Assembly (NCBI RefSeq): GCF_000158035.1
Contig: NZ_EQ973490.1
Span: 1,623,603-1,657,475, forward strand
Length of the DNA: 33,873 bases
Direction: 5' to 3'
DNA from: Bacteroides cellulosilyticus DSM 14838
Lineage (GTDB): Bacteria > Bacteroidota > Bacteroidia > Bacteroidales > Bacteroidaceae
Both the position numbers and the translations under genes were made by a program. This document shows positions 1 to 8,231 of the stretch, in pieces (the stretch's first letter is position 1; each line of letters opens with the position of its first letter). A model generated the notes under the pieces. The model saw nothing but the letters and a program-made list of their open reading frames with translations, was not told the DNA's origin and ran no database searches.

Positions 1-46
1 TATGAATGAATTTCGCCAATGAGTTTTTTAGTTAGCTTATACTCCA

Positions 47-137
47 AGTATTTTGCAGACCGACACATAGGTATTTGGTGGACCACCACATACGTATTTG
101 GCAGATCGCTGCATACGTATTTGGCGGATCGGTAAAT
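47..137. repeat. Tandem array of four 22-23 bp repeats
   Basis: Four consecutive units lie at 47-68, 69-91, 92-114 and 115-137, with a consensus near ACGTATTTGGCNGATCG followed by a variable end and CAT/AAT. The second unit contains a perfect short inverted repeat, TGGTGG-A-CCACCA. The array lies just downstream of the symporter stop codon, so it is in the 3' flank of the PUL. The first 46 bases show no gene. Function unknown; there are no unique spacers, so it is not a CRISPR. Confidence 0.75.
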
Positions 138-153
138 ACGTATCGTATAATCC

Positions 154-1533
154 TCAGTCTGATGCTCGCACTTTCTTCAGTCCTTTGTTAATTTCCTCCA
201 CACGCTTCTTTGTCAACGGATAGAAGTACACGACTATCATTGCCACCACAGCCACAGCGGCAGGTATCCAGCTCATTAGCAGGTTCAGTCCCGTCAATGC
301 TTCCGCTGTCTGCACGGCACCTTCCGCCGTATTGTAGCCGAATGACGCCAGTATCCACATCACAGCCGCACCGCCAAACGCACCGCCAAACTTCTGTGCC
401 ATAGATGAAGATGAGAATATAAGTCCTGTCGAAGCCGTTCCGTCCTTCAGTTCGGCATAGTCCGAAACATCGGCATACATACTCCATATCAATGGTGAAA
501 CGATACCCGTACAAATAGATATAATGATTTGCATTATCAACATCAACCAGAAACCAAACGGTGTGCAAGGCAGGTAAAAGAACAGGATACTCAATACCGC
601 CAATGCCGCCATCGTGAAAATATAGGTAGACTTCTTACCCAACCCACGCGAAAGGGGAACAGCCAGTACTACCCCTATCATATTAGAAACTTCACCCACT
701 CCGAGGAATAACCCGGCATAGAACAAAATCGTGAAGTCACCCAAGTTTAAAAAGATACTGTCACCTATATAATCTTTAAAGAAATAAGCAGCCGTAGCAC
801 CACGCACCGTATTAAACAAGTTAGAACACAATGCCGCACCTATCAGCAACCACCAGGGAACATTGGACAACAACGACTTGAAGTCCTTCCCGATAGAAAC
901 TGTAGAAACACTCTTTACATATTCCCTCGTCATACTGAAGCAAAGCAAGAACACAACAAAGCACAATGCAGCAATCACAATCATGGAATATTGCCAACTG
1001 ACGGTCACTGAACCAGTCATCTCCCTGAACCATGTACAAAGCGGTTCCCAAGCAAACAAGGCTATAAAACTACCACCATAGGCAAAGAACATCCGGTAAG
1101 AAGAGAACACGGTTTTCGTATCCGAATCGTCCGTCATCACTCCCAGCATAGCCCCATAAGGAACATTGATAGCTGTATAAACCGTCATCATCAGAATGTA
1201 AGTAACGTAGGCCCAGACGAGTTTCCCCGTAGGTCCAAAATCGGGCGTGGTAAACATCAATATACCGCAAACAGCAAACGGAAGAGAAATCCACAGCAGA
1301 TAAGGACGGTATTTTCCCCATCGCGTATGTGTTCGGTCGGCAATGATTCCCATCATCGGATCGGATACCGCATCCCAAATGCGCGTTACTAACAGTAGGA
1401 CACCTGTGTCCGCCAGGCTCAGCCCGTATATATTAGAATAGAATATAGGCAGATAATAGGAGAATATCTTCCAGAACATAGAGGAAGACATATCACCAAA
1501 GCCATAACCAATTTTCTCTTTAAGTGTTGCCAT
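154..1533 (-). CDS. GPH-family (MelB-like) sugar:cation symporter
   Basis: This is a 459-residue inner-membrane transporter of the glycoside-pentoside-hexuronide:cation symporter family. The N-terminus (KIGYGFGDMSSSMFWKIFSYY) and the following loop (DAVSDPMMGIIADRTHTRWG, about residues 53-72) are the classic family signature. Many hydrophobic segments follow, consistent with twelve helices, and the length is normal. It is the last gene of the PUL, 74 bp after the GH130 phosphorylase, so it probably brings mannobiose or mannosylglucose from periplasm to cytoplasm for phosphorolysis. The gap to GH130 contains a TATTTTTG that could be a -7 box and a nine-base inverted repeat (1534-1542 with 1601-1609), so it may have some transcription of its own. 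The substrate is inferred from context only. Confidence 0.9.
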   Translation of the reverse strand: MATLKEKIGYGFGDMSSSMFWKIFSYYLPIFYSNIYGLSLADTGVLLLVTRIWDAVSDPMMGIIADRTHTRWGKYRPYLLWISLPFAVCGILMFTTPDFGPTGKLVWAYVTYILMMTVYTAINVPYGAMLGVMTDDSDTKTVFSSYRMFFAYGGSFIALFAWEPLCTWFREMTGSVTVSWQYSMIVIAALCFVVFLLCFSMTREYVKSVSTVSIGKDFKSLLSNVPWWLLIGAALCSNLFNTVRGATAAYFFKDYIGDSIFLNLGDFTILFYAGLFLGVGEVSNMIGVVLAVPLSRGLGKKSTYIFTMAALAVLSILFFYLPCTPFGFWLMLIMQIIISICTGIVSPLIWSMYADVSDYAELKDGTASTGLIFSSSSMAQKFGGAFGGAAVMWILASFGYNTAEGAVQTAEALTGLNLLMSWIPAAVAVVAMIVVYFYPLTKKRVEEINKGLKKVRASD

Positions 1534-1607
1534 AGGTATGAAATATGAGGTATTAAGTATCAGGTATTAAAAAAAGAGCATAAAAGTACAAAAATAGCGC
1601 TTCATAC

Positions 1608-2786
1608 CTAATATTTAATGTTTAATTTCAGGTTCTTGTCGATAAGCTTCTTCAAAGTCTCTACGGAAGCGGAAGAAGACAAACCATCGACCGGAGTATT
1701 CATGCAATAATCTACCAATTTATCTACAGTAGAGGTAGCTACATGCATCCGCGTATCCGAAGACGCATAGTAGATGAATACCTTACCATCTTCATCGGCA
1801 ATCCAGCCATTGGTAAAGAGTACATTGCTCACATCACCAATCCGCTCCTCTCCTTCGGGAGCCATGAAATAGCCACCGGGAGTAGCAATCAGTTTCGTAG
1901 GATCATCCAGAGCCGTCATATACATATAGAGCACATAACGCAGTCCGGCAGCACAGGCCCGTACCCCATGCGCCAGGTGAAGCCAACCTTTTGGAGTCTT
2001 TATGGGGTGAGGCCCTTCACCGTTCTTCACCTCTTTAATAGTATGATAATAACGATAGTCTATGATCTTCTCTTCTTTTACCTCGGCATGAGTCATATCA
2101 TCTACCAATGCCCAGCCGATGCCTCCACCACTTCCGGCATCAATAAACCCATCTTGCGGACGGGTATAGAGCGCGTATTTACCATCTACAAATTCAGGAT
2201 GAAGGACTACGTTGCGTTGCTGGCTCTTAGTTTTCAGATCCGGCAAACGTTCCCATGTCTTCAAATCCTTGGTACGGGCGATACCTGCCGTAGCCGTAGC
2301 CGAAGATAGATCTCCCACGGGTGCATTATCATCATGGCGTTCGGCACAGAATATACCGTATATCCAACCATCTTCGTGTGCTGTAAGACGCATATCATAT
2401 ATATTAGTAGCCGGAATCACATCCTCGGGCATAGTGACCGGATAATCCCAAAAACGGAAGTTATCCACACCGTTGGGGCTCTCTGCCACGGCAAAGAATG
2501 ATTTACGGTCAGCCCCCTCCATGCGCAGCACCATCAGGTATTTGCCATTCCACTTGATGGCACCGGAGTTGAGTGCGGCATTCATGCCGATACGCTCCAT
2601 CAGATAAGGGTTGGTCTGTTCATTCAGGTCATAGCGCCAGAATACCGGTGTGTGCGCTGCCGTCACTACAGGATATTTATAGCGCGTAAATATGCCGTTT
2701 CCTTCCTCTATCGGCTCGTTCGTTCTTGTTATCAGTGCCTCATGCTTCTGAAAGAGTCTTGTTACCTTCTCATTAAAAGTTTCCAT
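1608..2786 (-). CDS. GH130 4-O-beta-D-mannosyl-D-glucose phosphorylase
   Basis: This is a 392-residue cytoplasmic protein without a signal peptide. The family reaction is phosphorolysis of Man-beta-1,4-Glc to mannose 1-phosphate and glucose. The sequence has the GH130_1 pattern seen in the Bacteroides fragilis enzyme: an N-terminal helix-rich arm (METFNEKVTRLFQKHEALITR), the substrate region GMNAALNSGAIKWNGKYLMVLRMEGADR (about 68-94) and NIYDMRLT, whose Asp is residue 131, the position reported as the general acid in the B. fragilis phosphorylase. It starts 15 bp after the upstream GH26 stop and precedes the symporter, as expected for a transport-and-phosphorolysis pair. Direct glucose-containing substrate supply from glucomannan would not need mannobiose 2-epimerase, which is absent here. 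Another GH130 specificity, mannobiose phosphorylase, is less likely on sequence. Confidence 0.92.
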   Translation of the reverse strand: METFNEKVTRLFQKHEALITRTNEPIEEGNGIFTRYKYPVVTAAHTPVFWRYDLNEQTNPYLMERIGMNAALNSGAIKWNGKYLMVLRMEGADRKSFFAVAESPNGVDNFRFWDYPVTMPEDVIPATNIYDMRLTAHEDGWIYGIFCAERHDDNAPVGDLSSATATAGIARTKDLKTWERLPDLKTKSQQRNVVLHPEFVDGKYALYTRPQDGFIDAGSGGGIGWALVDDMTHAEVKEEKIIDYRYYHTIKEVKNGEGPHPIKTPKGWLHLAHGVRACAAGLRYVLYMYMTALDDPTKLIATPGGYFMAPEGEERIGDVSNVLFTNGWIADEDGKVFIYYASSDTRMHVATSTVDKLVDYCMNTPVDGLSSSASVETLKKLIDKNLKLNIKY

Positions 2787-2801
2787 ATTGATTGTTTTTT
2801 C

Positions 2802-3929
2802 TTATTTATACAAAGAGTTTATGTCTGCCGCAAAAAGTGTCTTAGGGTTATTATAGAATGTCATGAAATCCTCTGCTGAGGTCTGTCCGGGATAGGGAGC
2901 ATAAAAGTGAGTGATACGCTCACGGGCATTACGCCACACCAGAACGTAAGCTATCGGATAATTTCCAATGCCCGGCAACAGGGTCTCCGTCCACCACTTC
3001 GGATCAGGGATGCCTTCATATCCGGTTTCGGTAATGGCAATTACTTTATTGTGCGCTTTACCGATGCTGTCCACAATGGCAAGTGATTTTTCAAGATTGG
3101 CGAGATACGTATCACGCTCGAATTGATAAGTGTCGAAGCCAATCAGATCAATAAGTTCATCACCGGGATAACGTTTCAGATATTGTGCGGTATCCTGAGG
3201 TTCTGAACCAGGCGAGTAAGCATAAAGTGCATTATCCACACCATCGTTACGAAGGATATCCACCGTCATATGCCAAAGCGCCTTGTATTCTTCGGGAGTA
3301 CAAAGTTTTTCGCCCCACCAGAACCAACTGCCTGTATGTTCGTGCCACGGACGGAATAGTACCGGAACCTTTACCCCCTCTTCTGTTTGTAGAGAATTGA
3401 TAAAAGCTGATACTTTACTTACCCAACCGGTAAACTTCTCATGATTGGCTCCACCGGGTAAGATAGATTTCACCACCGTCGTATCCGATACATCCCAGGA
3501 GTCTCCCCCCGTCAGCGGATTGCGCAGATGCCAGCTTAAAGATGACATTCCGCCCCTCTTATACTGATTCAATATCTCCTTTCTTATTTTAGTAAACGGA
3601 ACTTTATCCAGACTCATAGTATCACCCAGTTCTATATGTCCCAAGTCGAAACTTATAACTGCGGGATAATCTCCACAAACGCTCTTCACATCAGAACGTC
3701 CTTCGTCGCCTTCCCAACCTATACCGTAGTTGGTATCATCATGATGCCCGAACATAAAGCCCCGGGATGATACTTTTTTAAGATTGGCAAGCAGGTTCTC
3801 AGTTTCAGAGGTACGTACTGAACTTCTTTCCTCCTTTTGTGATTTCTGAACCGGTCCACACGAGACAAGACTTCCTATAAGCAAAGTCATTGTTAATAAT
3901 CTAATGTTTCTCATAATTACGTTTATCAT
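2802..3929 (-). CDS. GH26 endo-beta-1,4-mannanase lipoprotein (probably periplasmic)
   Basis: This 375-residue protein has a type II signal peptide ending at LVSC (Cys24) followed by a single GH26 domain. The acid/base Glu197 lies in RPWHEHTGSWFWWG and the nucleophile Glu301 in AITETGYEG, both typical of clan A GH26 mannanases. FGHHDDTNYG (about 60-69) and LSWHLRNPLTGG (131-142) are further family landmarks. Residues after the lipid Cys (GPVQKSQ) lack the acidic run associated with surface export in Bacteroides, suggesting a periplasmic enzyme, as described for the B. ovatus counterpart BoMan26A, which releases mainly mannobiose. I chose the first Met because AAGGATAG lies just upstream; Met6 (position 3914) is possible and would still leave a lipoprotein signal. 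It has its own candidate promoter and leads the GH26-GH130-symporter unit. Confidence 0.93.
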   Translation of the reverse strand: MINVIMRNIRLLTMTLLIGSLVSCGPVQKSQKEERSSVRTSETENLLANLKKVSSRGFMFGHHDDTNYGIGWEGDEGRSDVKSVCGDYPAVISFDLGHIELGDTMSLDKVPFTKIRKEILNQYKRGGMSSLSWHLRNPLTGGDSWDVSDTTVVKSILPGGANHEKFTGWVSKVSAFINSLQTEEGVKVPVLFRPWHEHTGSWFWWGEKLCTPEEYKALWHMTVDILRNDGVDNALYAYSPGSEPQDTAQYLKRYPGDELIDLIGFDTYQFERDTYLANLEKSLAIVDSIGKAHNKVIAITETGYEGIPDPKWWTETLLPGIGNYPIAYVLVWRNARERITHFYAPYPGQTSAEDFMTFYNNPKTLFAADINSLYK

Positions 3930-3950
3930 GCTTCTATCCTTTTAGTTCTG

Positions 3951-3994
3951 CGAAGATAGCAGATAATTTACAGACATATTGATACTATTTTATC
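3951..3994 (-). promoter_or_regulatory. Promoter of GH26-GH130-symporter unit with candidate AraC site
   Basis: On the minus strand a -7-like box TATCTTCG (3951-3958; consensus TAnnTTTG) sits 22 bp upstream of the ATG. Starting 21 bp further upstream on the plus strand is TGATACTATTTTATC (3980-3994). Its first 13 bases are identical to a site in front of the AraC gene, and it matches 13 of 15 bases of a site in front of CE7. The motif occupies the place of the -33 element, for which no TTTG is seen, as expected for an activator-dependent promoter. Binding is inferred. Confidence 0.55.
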
Positions 3995-4011
3995 TCTTTC
4001 CAACCTTATTC

Positions 4012-4069
4012 AATCAGGGAAAAAAGCGGCTTCACCTGCTTGTGATAAAGCCGCTTCCGATCCCTGATT
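4012..4069 (-). terminator. Long hairpin between the two GH26 genes
   Basis: An outer stem AATCAGGGA/TCCCTGATT (4012-4020 and 4061-4069) encloses an inner stem AAGCGGCTT/AAGCCGCTT (4024-4032 and 4048-4056). It begins 20 bp past the stop of the upstream GH26 gene. No clear U-tract follows on the minus strand, so it may be a weak terminator, an attenuator or an mRNA 3'-end stabiliser rather than a standard intrinsic terminator. Confidence 0.5.
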
Positions 4070-4088
4070 ATGGTCCTCTATCAACCAA

Positions 4089-5774
4089 CTACTTCATGTC
4101 AGGTAAGTCCTCACGGGATATCACGAAATTTTGTTCCATAGCATCTTTCCACCAAGCCTGATCAGCATGTGGCGTTTCCGCGTCTTCCGCGTCATACCAA
4201 GGCATAAACCAAGACCAGCGTGCACCGGCTGCCCATTGCTCGGAAATCTTGCCTACCGTGCCACACTCGCTTAATGCAACCATCTTATTGCCATAAGCTA
4301 CTACTATAGAACTATAATCTGAAGCACAAGTGCTTGCATCTTTCGTATAAATATCACGTCCCACAATATCCACATAAGCATCACCCGGATACCAATCGTC
4401 ATCACCGGTTTCAGTAGTCCATACCCAGATCAGGTTATTCAACCCTTCTGCCTTAAAGTAGTTGAACATGGCAATCCACATATTCTTGAAGCTTGTGGCA
4501 TTCTTACCCCACCAGAACCAGCCACCGGCAGCCTCATGGAATGGACGCCAAATTACAGGAATGCCTTCATCTTGCAACAGTTTTAAATTAGCCGCAACTT
4601 TAGCCAAATCTTCAGTAAAGACTTTATTCTCCCAAGTTCCCTCAGTCAAAGCATTGTCTGCATCAAAATCCGTATCTTCCCTATAGAATGCATATTTAGT
4701 ATCACTTGCCGAACCACCTTCCAAATAAACGCCAGTAACCGTATAGTCGTGACCACCGATAATCAAACCACCATCTTTCAGAGATGTCAGAACAGCTTCG
4801 GTAATCTCCAATTCAAAGTCACCTGTAATATCAAAATAATCCATACCTGGAGCGATTTCAAGCCAGCTACTATTTTTAAAAGAGCCTTGTGCACCCGCAG
4901 CTATATCTTTTACAGTTACTCTCACTTTATTCCCCACTTGTGCCTCAGCAAAAGCAGCTTTTGCTGCATCATCCGTCAACTGAACATTTCCACTCCAATC
5001 ACCGGGCATAGCCTGTTCGCCCGTCCATAGCCCCTCAGAGAAAACATCAGGTGCCTTTGTCGGCACATTCCAATGCCACATAGCAGACACTAAACCACCG
5101 GCATTCCACCAATCTTTCACAGGAGTAATATCACTATAGTTAATCCAGTTTGCACCAGAAGCATACAGATGCACATAGTCAAAACAATTGACAGCAGGAT
5201 ACTTACCTGTCCACTGATATACTTGTTCCGACTTTTCCGTATTCCAATTCACATTGGCCATCATAGCCGAAAGAGTCTTGCTCTCAAAGTTTTCTAACAA
5301 GTATGCATAAACTTTCTGTGCAGCAGGAGTAGCAGAAGCATTTACCAACGATTTATCCAAAGCAACGGTAGTAAACTGAAGAGATACAGCCGGAGCAGGC
5401 ATCTTATTCGGCCCCAGCACTACACCTTCGGGAATAGAGAGAGAACACACAGTTTCGCGTGTGGGTACTTCTACAGTCAGTGTCAGTACATTACTGGACC
5501 CATATACATCAGCACTAATCAGCGTGCCACCCGTAAACGAAATTTGCTTCAAGTCTTCCGTAGCAAAGAACACGTTCTTGTCATACTTCACCTCAATGGT
5601 GATTTCGCCTCTCTTCACCTTGGCAGCATTCGCCTCCGGAGTGGTGGACACCAGTACAGGTGCCTCCACTTCGGGAATGGTATATTGTGCATCAGTATCA
5701 GTGCAGGATACAAATCCAAAGGCTGTTACCACAAACAGGGCAGCCCATATCTTATTCATTTTCATAATATTCAA
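4089..5774 (-). CDS. GH26 beta-mannanase lipoprotein with Big-like domain and inserted CBM-like module (probably surface)
   Basis: This 561-residue lipoprotein has its lipobox at GFVSC (Cys24), followed by acidic TDTDAQ, consistent with surface export. Residues about 35-137 form a bacterial Ig-like (Big_5-type) domain starting PVLVSTTPEANAAKVKRG. GH26 begins near residue 150, with FDYVHLYASGANW and AMWHWNVP (about 231-238). The acid/base Glu414 is in WRPFHEAAGGWFWWG and the nucleophile Glu503 in ALSECGTVG. Between the WHWNVP segment and FYREDTDFDADNALTEGTW an extra module of about 100 residues (248-352) is inserted. It resembles the two C-terminal modules of the adjacent binding protein (LWTGE...W..V at its start, GLIIGGHDYTVTGVYLE at its end). 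It starts 10 bp after the binding-protein stop. It fits the surface mannanase role known for B. ovatus BoMan26B. Confidence 0.93.
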   Translation of the reverse strand: MNIMKMNKIWAALFVVTAFGFVSCTDTDAQYTIPEVEAPVLVSTTPEANAAKVKRGEITIEVKYDKNVFFATEDLKQISFTGGTLISADVYGSSNVLTLTVEVPTRETVCSLSIPEGVVLGPNKMPAPAVSLQFTTVALDKSLVNASATPAAQKVYAYLLENFESKTLSAMMANVNWNTEKSEQVYQWTGKYPAVNCFDYVHLYASGANWINYSDITPVKDWWNAGGLVSAMWHWNVPTKAPDVFSEGLWTGEQAMPGDWSGNVQLTDDAAKAAFAEAQVGNKVRVTVKDIAAGAQGSFKNSSWLEIAPGMDYFDITGDFELEITEAVLTSLKDGGLIIGGHDYTVTGVYLEGGSASDTKYAFYREDTDFDADNALTEGTWENKVFTEDLAKVAANLKLLQDEGIPVIWRPFHEAAGGWFWWGKNATSFKNMWIAMFNYFKAEGLNNLIWVWTTETGDDDWYPGDAYVDIVGRDIYTKDASTCASDYSSIVVAYGNKMVALSECGTVGKISEQWAAGARWSWFMPWYDAEDAETPHADQAWWKDAMEQNFVISREDLPDMK

Positions 5775-5784
5775 TCTTTAAACA

Positions 5785-8211
5785 TTAGGGTAATATGGTT
5801 ATCTTACTAATGGTCATTCCATCTCCCTGAATCAGCAACCCTGTGGAACTCCAACCGTCCCCTCTCACGCCTTTCAGGCAATCAACCATCTCTTGAGTAA
5901 GCAGTAATTCCATAACACGGGCAGATGCATTGCTCCATTCGGCAATCGTTGTGAGTGCTGTCCAGTTCGCATCATTGATTTGGAACTGACCTGTTCCGCT
6001 TACATAAAAATGAATAGCAGATTTTCCTGCAACCAGTTTCATGTCCTTAATGGAAGGTTCCTTATCAATCAAAATACGAAAACGACCTGCGTCATCCCAA
6101 GTCACAGCAATTGGGAAAGGCATCAAAACAGATTGATCATCCTGTCTCACTACACAGTTTTTCAAATCCTGTTCAAGCGAGATTTCCCATTCCAGCGTCA
6201 CGCTACTGAATGTCAATTTGTCTCCCTGGATAATAATACCCGCATCGTTGATGCCTTCGCACTCTTTCTGTTTGGCCTGAATGTTATTCAATATTTCTTG
6301 TGTCAACACCAAAGGCGTAGAACGATTGGCAAATGTCCAGCCATAAATATCGGTAGGGACTAACATTCCATTAACCTTAAATTCCCCCTCCGTAAAGTTG
6401 ATGCCGGAGAAATCACCATAATTGATTTGAGCCTGTCCCCAATCGTCTATCTTTTGCGCATAATGCAACACCATGCGGGCACCGTCAGGCACATCCTTGA
6501 AGGCAGAAGCCGGGATGATGACACGGCCTCCCTCATTCCAAGTTATGTCGACCAAACCTTTCCAAACTTCATTCTTGATGTTGGTGGCAGGAACAAATGC
6601 GATGGCGTATTCTATCGATCCATTGGCCGATATCAACTTCACCTTTGTATTGGCATTGGCCATCTGCGGAACAGCTATGACAAGTGTATTGCCATTGATA
6701 ATAAACTGGACAGCTTTTCCGTCCACTTCCACACCGGTCAGTTTGTCGCCATTTTCCACAGCAATGGTAAATATCTCTCCACCCTTCAGTTCTTCATCTT
6801 CGCCCGGCAATACAGGAATGTAGCAAAATTCGGGTGCATTGATGGTAAGAATCGTTGTTTCAACGCTCTCCCCATTGCTCATTACCAAGGTTAATACACC
6901 CGATTCAGTACCCATTGTAGGCATAGCGATGGTCAACTCCGTAGTAGAGGTTGGAGTAACTTCCACTTCGGCTCCACCGGTATAAATGACCTTAGCTATT
7001 AAATCTAGATTTTTACCCTGAATAGTTACATCACCGCCCAAAGAAACGGCATCATTGACAAATGCTATGAATTCAGGTTTTAGAGTGGTAATAGCCACCG
7101 GTACAGAAGTACCACTTGCCGTATTCAATAACAATTCACCACTGATAGCTGCGACAGGCATCACCACTTCCACCTCGGTAGCACTCTTCGCAGCAGGTTC
7201 CACAGCCTCTTCCACACCTGGGAATGTAACAGTAGTCACCAGTTCCATGTTGATACCGGTCAATGTAATCATGTCGCCACCGCGCAGTCCGCTATCCGGA
7301 GTTGCTACCACTTTTTCAGGCAGTGCCATGCCAATGTTGGCAATAGCTACTTCCACACCTGAAGCGGGAATCATCACAACAGCGCCATTCGTTGCATTCT
7401 CTGGTAATATAAATGTGATAGTTTCTTCACCTTCCCCTGATTTGGCATAATCAAATTCCACTTCTTCCCCATTCGGCATCTTCACAATATTCACCAAATC
7501 AAGGTCTTTACCCTTCACTACAATCTCATCACCCGGTTTCTTTGCTGTCAGATCAAGCGGTGCTTCCACAGAAGGCAAAATAACAACAAGTCCCTTCACA
7601 TGGATTAAATTACGCAAAGCATCGGAATCCTCGGAAGAAGCATCAGCCAAAGTCACGTCACCGGTTCTTGCTTCCATTGGAACTTTCACCTGAATTTCCT
7701 TGCGTGAGTGAGCTATGAAGTCGTCCTCACCCACTGGCAACTCTTCAAAGAAGATTACCTCTTTGATAAGATTCAGATATTCACCCTTGATGACAAGTAC
7801 TTCGCCTGGTTTCACCGGATTAGGTGTAATCGTCTCTACGCCTATAGGCTCGGTATAAGTAATCTTAGTCTTTGTAGTAATCTCTCCCGTAGGTGTTTTC
7901 AGAGTGACATATCCCACTTCAGCCGTTTGAGGAACGGTTACACGTATCTCATTCGCACTGATTACTTCTATATCAGTAATCTCCCCGCACCCGGGAATAG
8001 ATATAGATTGTATCTTGTCCATTCCGCTACCCAGGAAACGGAGTTCACCGCCACGGGCTACAGGACTGGGACCAAACACATTCAAACTGATACCACCTTT
8101 ATATTGGTTAGTATCTTCTTCATCTCCATCATCGCAGGCCGAAAATGACAAGCAACCCAAGAGTATGAGGCACATCATCCAAAGTGCCGAAAGTTTATAT
8201 GTCTTGTTCAT
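5785..8211 (-). CDS. Multi-Ig surface glycan-binding lipoprotein with two C-terminal CBM-like modules
   Basis: This 808-residue lipoprotein has its lipobox at FSAC (Cys26), followed by DDGDEED, a strong surface-export-like acidic run. Six IPT/TIG-like repeats of about 80 residues follow (roughly 41-120, 121-208, 209-295, 296-378, 379-460 and 461-540). Recurrent pieces are PGEVLVIKGEYLNLIKEVIF, GDEIVVKGKDLDLVNIVKMP and GGDVTIQGKNLDLIAKVIYT. Two related modules occupy about 546-676 and 690-808. Each ends in a segment of the form LTQE...GIIIQGD.LT.S.VTLEW or LTQE...GLLIQGDGMTISKITI, typical of jelly-roll carbohydrate-binding folds. The likely role is a long stalk that holds two mannan-binding modules away from the cell surface beside SusCD. 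It sits 20 bp after the SGBP-B gene and 10 bp before GH26. Ligand specificity is inferred from the locus. Confidence 0.85.
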   Translation of the reverse strand: MNKTYKLSALWMMCLILLGCLSFSACDDGDEEDTNQYKGGISLNVFGPSPVARGGELRFLGSGMDKIQSISIPGCGEITDIEVISANEIRVTVPQTAEVGYVTLKTPTGEITTKTKITYTEPIGVETITPNPVKPGEVLVIKGEYLNLIKEVIFFEELPVGEDDFIAHSRKEIQVKVPMEARTGDVTLADASSEDSDALRNLIHVKGLVVILPSVEAPLDLTAKKPGDEIVVKGKDLDLVNIVKMPNGEEVEFDYAKSGEGEETITFILPENATNGAVVMIPASGVEVAIANIGMALPEKVVATPDSGLRGGDMITLTGINMELVTTVTFPGVEEAVEPAAKSATEVEVVMPVAAISGELLLNTASGTSVPVAITTLKPEFIAFVNDAVSLGGDVTIQGKNLDLIAKVIYTGGAEVEVTPTSTTELTIAMPTMGTESGVLTLVMSNGESVETTILTINAPEFCYIPVLPGEDEELKGGEIFTIAVENGDKLTGVEVDGKAVQFIINGNTLVIAVPQMANANTKVKLISANGSIEYAIAFVPATNIKNEVWKGLVDITWNEGGRVIIPASAFKDVPDGARMVLHYAQKIDDWGQAQINYGDFSGINFTEGEFKVNGMLVPTDIYGWTFANRSTPLVLTQEILNNIQAKQKECEGINDAGIIIQGDKLTFSSVTLEWEISLEQDLKNCVVRQDDQSVLMPFPIAVTWDDAGRFRILIDKEPSIKDMKLVAGKSAIHFYVSGTGQFQINDANWTALTTIAEWSNASARVMELLLTQEMVDCLKGVRGDGWSSTGLLIQGDGMTISKITILP

Positions 8212-8231
8212 ATCTATAGTATCTTTAAAGG

